Position numbers and translations under genes: made by a program. From positions 615 through 24,796 of the forward strand of contig DYBQ01000010.1 in the NCBI GenBank assembly GCA_019418545.1: a stretch of 24,182 nucleotides of DNA, in the 5' to 3' direction. A model generated the notes under the pieces. It ran no database searches. It saw only the letters and a program-made list of their open reading frames with translations, and was not told the origin of the DNA. Positions 22,544 to 24,182 of this stretch are shown here, piece after piece (positions within the stretch are counted from its first letter, which is position 1; each line of letters opens with the position of its first letter). Source of the DNA: Clostridiales bacterium (GTDB lineage Bacteria; Bacillota; Clostridia; Oscillospirales; Acutalibacteraceae).

Positions 22544-22586
22544 AAAAACAGGAAGCAGACCGTAAAAAGGCTTGCTTCCTGTTTTT
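22544..22586. terminator. Bidirectional terminator between convergent genes
   Basis: AAAAACAGGAAGCA (22544-22557) and TGCTTCCTGTTTTT (22573-22586) pair perfectly over 14 bp, with the A and T tracts giving a U-tract in both directions. It serves the nucleotidyltransferase (plus) and the alarmone synthetase (minus). Confidence 0.92.
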
Positions 22587-22591
22587 ATATT

Positions 22592-23257
22592 TTAGTCCAG
22601 CTTTTGAATTTGGCGGAAGATTTCCTGCATCCGTACGTCAATGTCAGCAATAGAGCGGGCACTTTCCAGCATGGCCTCGCAAATTTCCGGCGGGATTTTT
22701 TTCTCGGATTTGTATCGTAAATCGTGCTCCAGACTGGCCCAGAAATCCATGGCCACCGTGCGGATTTGCACCTCTACCGTGACGTGCTCGGTGTGCTCAG
22801 AAAGAAAAACCGGAATGCTCAAATCCAAATGCAGGCTTCGATAGCCGTTATAGTTGGGATGCTTGATATAGTCCTGAACCTTGACAAGCTCAATATCCGA
22901 CTGCCGCAGCAGCATATCCGCCACATCATACACATCGTCAATATAGCAGCACACCACCCGGATACCGGCAATATCATTCAAATTCTTTTTAGCGGATTCA
23001 ACGCTGATTTCGCAGCCCTTTTTTTTGAGCTTTTTCAAAATGCTGGGGGAGGATTTCAAACGGCTTTCCACATGATGGATGGGATTGCGTGCAAAGCGGA
23101 CGTTAAATTCTTCATTCAGGATTTCCAGTTTGGTTTGGATTTCCTTAATGGCGGCCTTGTAAATATGCTGTAATTCTAAAAATTCCTGAAGACTGTTAAA
23201 CAGTTCGTCAGCCGCCCCTGCCAAAAGGGCGTCATGTTCAGAAATACGGGATTCCAT
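22592..23257 (-). CDS. Small alarmone synthetase, RelQ-like (p)ppGpp synthetase
   Basis: The 221-residue protein consists of a RelA/SpoT synthetase domain with short helical tails and no hydrolase, TGS or ACT domain, which is the small alarmone synthetase pattern. Seen: VESRLKSSPSILKKLKKKG, LNDIAGIRVVCCYIDDVYD, QDYIKHPNYNGYRSLHL and VTVEVQIRTVAMDFWASLEH, which contain the ATP/GTP-binding and catalytic residues of the family. It transfers pyrophosphate from ATP to GDP or GTP. AAAGGA stands a few bases before the ATG. It is a single-gene unit facing the nucleotidyltransferase, with a likely promoter 50 bases upstream. Confidence 0.92.
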   Translation of the reverse strand: MESRISEHDALLAGAADELFNSLQEFLELQHIYKAAIKEIQTKLEILNEEFNVRFARNPIHHVESRLKSSPSILKKLKKKGCEISVESAKKNLNDIAGIRVVCCYIDDVYDVADMLLRQSDIELVKVQDYIKHPNYNGYRSLHLDLSIPVFLSEHTEHVTVEVQIRTVAMDFWASLEHDLRYKSEKKIPPEICEAMLESARSIADIDVRMQEIFRQIQKLD

Positions 23258-23307
23258 AGCTCATGTCCTTTCTGTAAAACGTCACAACAAAAGGCTTTCA
23301 TATTTCT

Positions 23308-23336
23308 ATAATAACAGACAAAGTGTAAAATGTACA
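23308..23336 (-). promoter_or_regulatory. Candidate promoter of the alarmone synthetase gene
   Basis: On the minus strand TGTACA (23336-23331) and TATTAT (23313-23308) are spaced by 17 bases. The -35 matches consensus at only four of six positions. Confidence 0.4.
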
Positions 23337-23392
23337 GGAAATCTCTGTCGAAAGAGTGTGGATTTTCTTTTTTTAAAAACGGACAGCCCTTC

Positions 23393-23420
23393 ACACAATT
23401 TTAAGAGTGTACATAGAATG
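23393..23420 (+). promoter_or_regulatory. Possible mother-cell (sigma-E/K-type) promoter of the collagen-like gene
   Basis: CATAGAATG (23412-23420) resembles the sporulation -10 CATAnnnT(A), with AC dinucleotides at 15-17 bases upstream as in sigma-K promoters. No sigma-A promoter is visible. The match is short and could be chance. Confidence 0.3.
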
Positions 23421-23476
23421 TGCAGGGGCTATTTTGCCCTCCACTTATGCTACAGATGCAAAAAGGAGCGATGCAC

Positions 23477-24182
23477 ATGAATATTTATCGGCCATCCGAC
23501 CCCTGCAAGCAAAACTGCGGGCGAGGCTGTCAGTGCCATCCTGAGCCATCTCCTTGCTGCTGTTGCCCAGGACCAACTGGTCCTCAAGGCCCCCGCGGCC
23601 CTATGGGCCCCACCGGTCCCCAAGGTATACAGGGAATACAAGGAATTGAAGGCCCAACTGGTTCTACGGGCGCAACGGGAGCTACCGGTCCAACTGGTCC
23701 AACTGGCCCCACAGGTGCAACGGGAGCTACCGGCCCGAGTGGTCCAACTGGCCCCACGGGCGCGACTGGAGCCACCGGCCCAACTGGTCCAACTGGCCCC
23801 ACCGGTGCAACGGGAGCCACTGGCCCGAGTGGTCAAGATGGTACCGCCGCCACTGTGAAAGTAGGGACTGTAACAACTGGCAATCCGGGAACCCAGGCAG
23901 CTGTCACCAATTCTGGCAGCGAACAGGCAGCGGTATTTGATTTTGTCATTCCACAAGGTCCGACCGGCCCCACAGGCGCAACCGGAGCCACCGGCCCGAG
24001 TGGTCCAACTGGTCCCACGGGCGCAACGGGAGCCACTGGCCCCACAGGCGCAACAGGAGCTACTGGCCCGAGTGGTCCGACTGGTCCCACAGGTGCAACA
24101 GGAGCCACTGGTCCCAGCGGTCCAACCGGCCCCACAGGTGCAACGGGAGCTACCGGCCCGAGTGGTCCAACTGGCCCCACGG
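23477..24182 (+). CDS. Collagen-like (Gly-X-Y) surface or spore-coat protein, N-terminal part (runs off window end)
   Basis: The frame opens at an ATG with AAAGGAG nine bases upstream (an ATG six bases earlier is too close to the SD) and stays open to the window edge for 235 codons. A short cysteine-rich head (residues 1-32, with C10, C14, C18, C20 and CCCC near 28-31) leads into Gly-X-Y triplets rich in Pro-Thr and Ala-Thr, interrupted once (23831-23956) by a 42-residue non-collagen segment containing TVKVGTVTTGNPG and AVFDFVIPQG. This layout matches exosporium or spore-surface collagen-like proteins of Bacillus and Clostridia (BclA-like); threonines are probable glycosylation sites there. 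There is no signal peptide, which also fits a spore-coat rather than a secreted protein. Confidence 0.9.
   Translation, partial: MNIYRPSDPCKQNCGRGCQCHPEPSPCCCCPGPTGPQGPRGPMGPTGPQGIQGIQGIEGPTGSTGATGATGPTGPTGPTGATGATGPSGPTGPTGATGATGPTGPTGPTGATGATGPSGQDGTAATVKVGTVTTGNPGTQAAVTNSGSEQAAVFDFVIPQGPTGPTGATGATGPSGPTGPTGATGATGPTGATGATGPSGPTGPTGATGATGPSGPTGPTGATGATGPSGPTGPT
23651..24182 (+). repeat. Tandem 45-bp repeats coding for 15-residue collagen units
   Basis: Four full units (23651-23830) and, after the 126-base interruption, units at 23957, 24002, 24074 and 24119, with a shortened 27-bp unit at 24047-24073 and a further unit cut by the window edge. Each unit reads GPTGPTGATGATGP followed by T or S; the first block alternates T, S, T, S. 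Codons differ among units, so the peptide is conserved more than the DNA. Confidence 0.9.

Noticed and set aside
23584..24180. Minus-strand Gly-Pro-Val-rich frames opposite the collagen-like gene
   Set aside because: Reverse reading of Gly-Pro-Thr repeats gives GPVGPL-type artefacts; the plus strand has the SD, start and Cys-rich head.
23651..24182. CRISPR-like or satellite repeat array
   Set aside because: The 45-bp periodicity is explained by Gly-X-Y coding; there are no unique spacers, and synonymous changes differ between units.

Overview
The window looks like a chromosomal segment of an anaerobic, low-to-mid GC Gram-positive bacterium of the class Clostridia, probably close to the Oscillospiraceae/Ruminococcaceae. 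This rests on the gene content: an [FeFe]-hydrogenase-like protein with DRTGG and PHP partners, a LytR-CpsA-Psr protein, a RelQ-like alarmone synthetase, BceA/MacB-type exporters, strong AGGAGG ribosome binding sites, frequent TTG/GTG starts, and a collagen-like protein of the kind common on clostridial spores. No rRNA, tRNA, CRISPR array, insertion sequence or phage gene was seen.

Layout. 1-1550 (minus): a partial, probably M23-type, envelope peptidase, a 56-residue unknown protein, and a phosphoglycosyl transferase. The first two each begin right behind a terminator-like hairpin. 1669-4685 (minus): a uroporphyrinogen-decarboxylase-like protein and a GH38-like (DUF5054-type) protein in one operon. 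4884-12015: an exporter island. A response regulator and histidine kinase are followed by a one-piece ATPase-permease; divergently there is a second exporter made of separate permease and ATPase genes. 12111-14365 (minus): serC-serA for serine biosynthesis behind a near-consensus promoter. 14776-16392 (plus): a flavoprotein with a cysteine cluster and a GH43-like beta-propeller protein. 16456-19654 (plus): DRTGG protein, stand-alone HATPase, HydS-like hydrogenase homologue, second DRTGG protein and PHP-domain protein. Three of the four junctions overlap or nearly abut; the fourth is 55 bases. 19840-22515 (plus): LCP-family protein, small two-helix membrane protein and a sugar-nucleotidyltransferase-like protein. 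22592-23257 (minus): RelQ-like synthetase. 23477-end (plus): collagen-like protein running off the window.

How the parts may work together. The two-component system sits between two MacB/Bce-like exporters, and the divergent promoter region has TTTAG direct repeats 11 bp apart, so the regulator probably controls at least the divergent exporter. The 16456-19654 cluster has the make-up of a sensing module rather than an energy-conserving hydrogenase: all four H-cluster cysteines are kept, but the proton-transfer cysteine is alanine and the pocket methionines are replaced, and the partners are a kinase-like ATPase, ligand-binding-type DRTGG proteins and a PHP-type hydrolase. It is the best candidate here for an under-described system. 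Start codons were moved from the longest open frame wherever a Shine-Dalgarno sequence pointed to another start (M23-like, 56-residue protein, UroD-like, GH38-like, ATPase-permease, FtsX permease, HydS-like).
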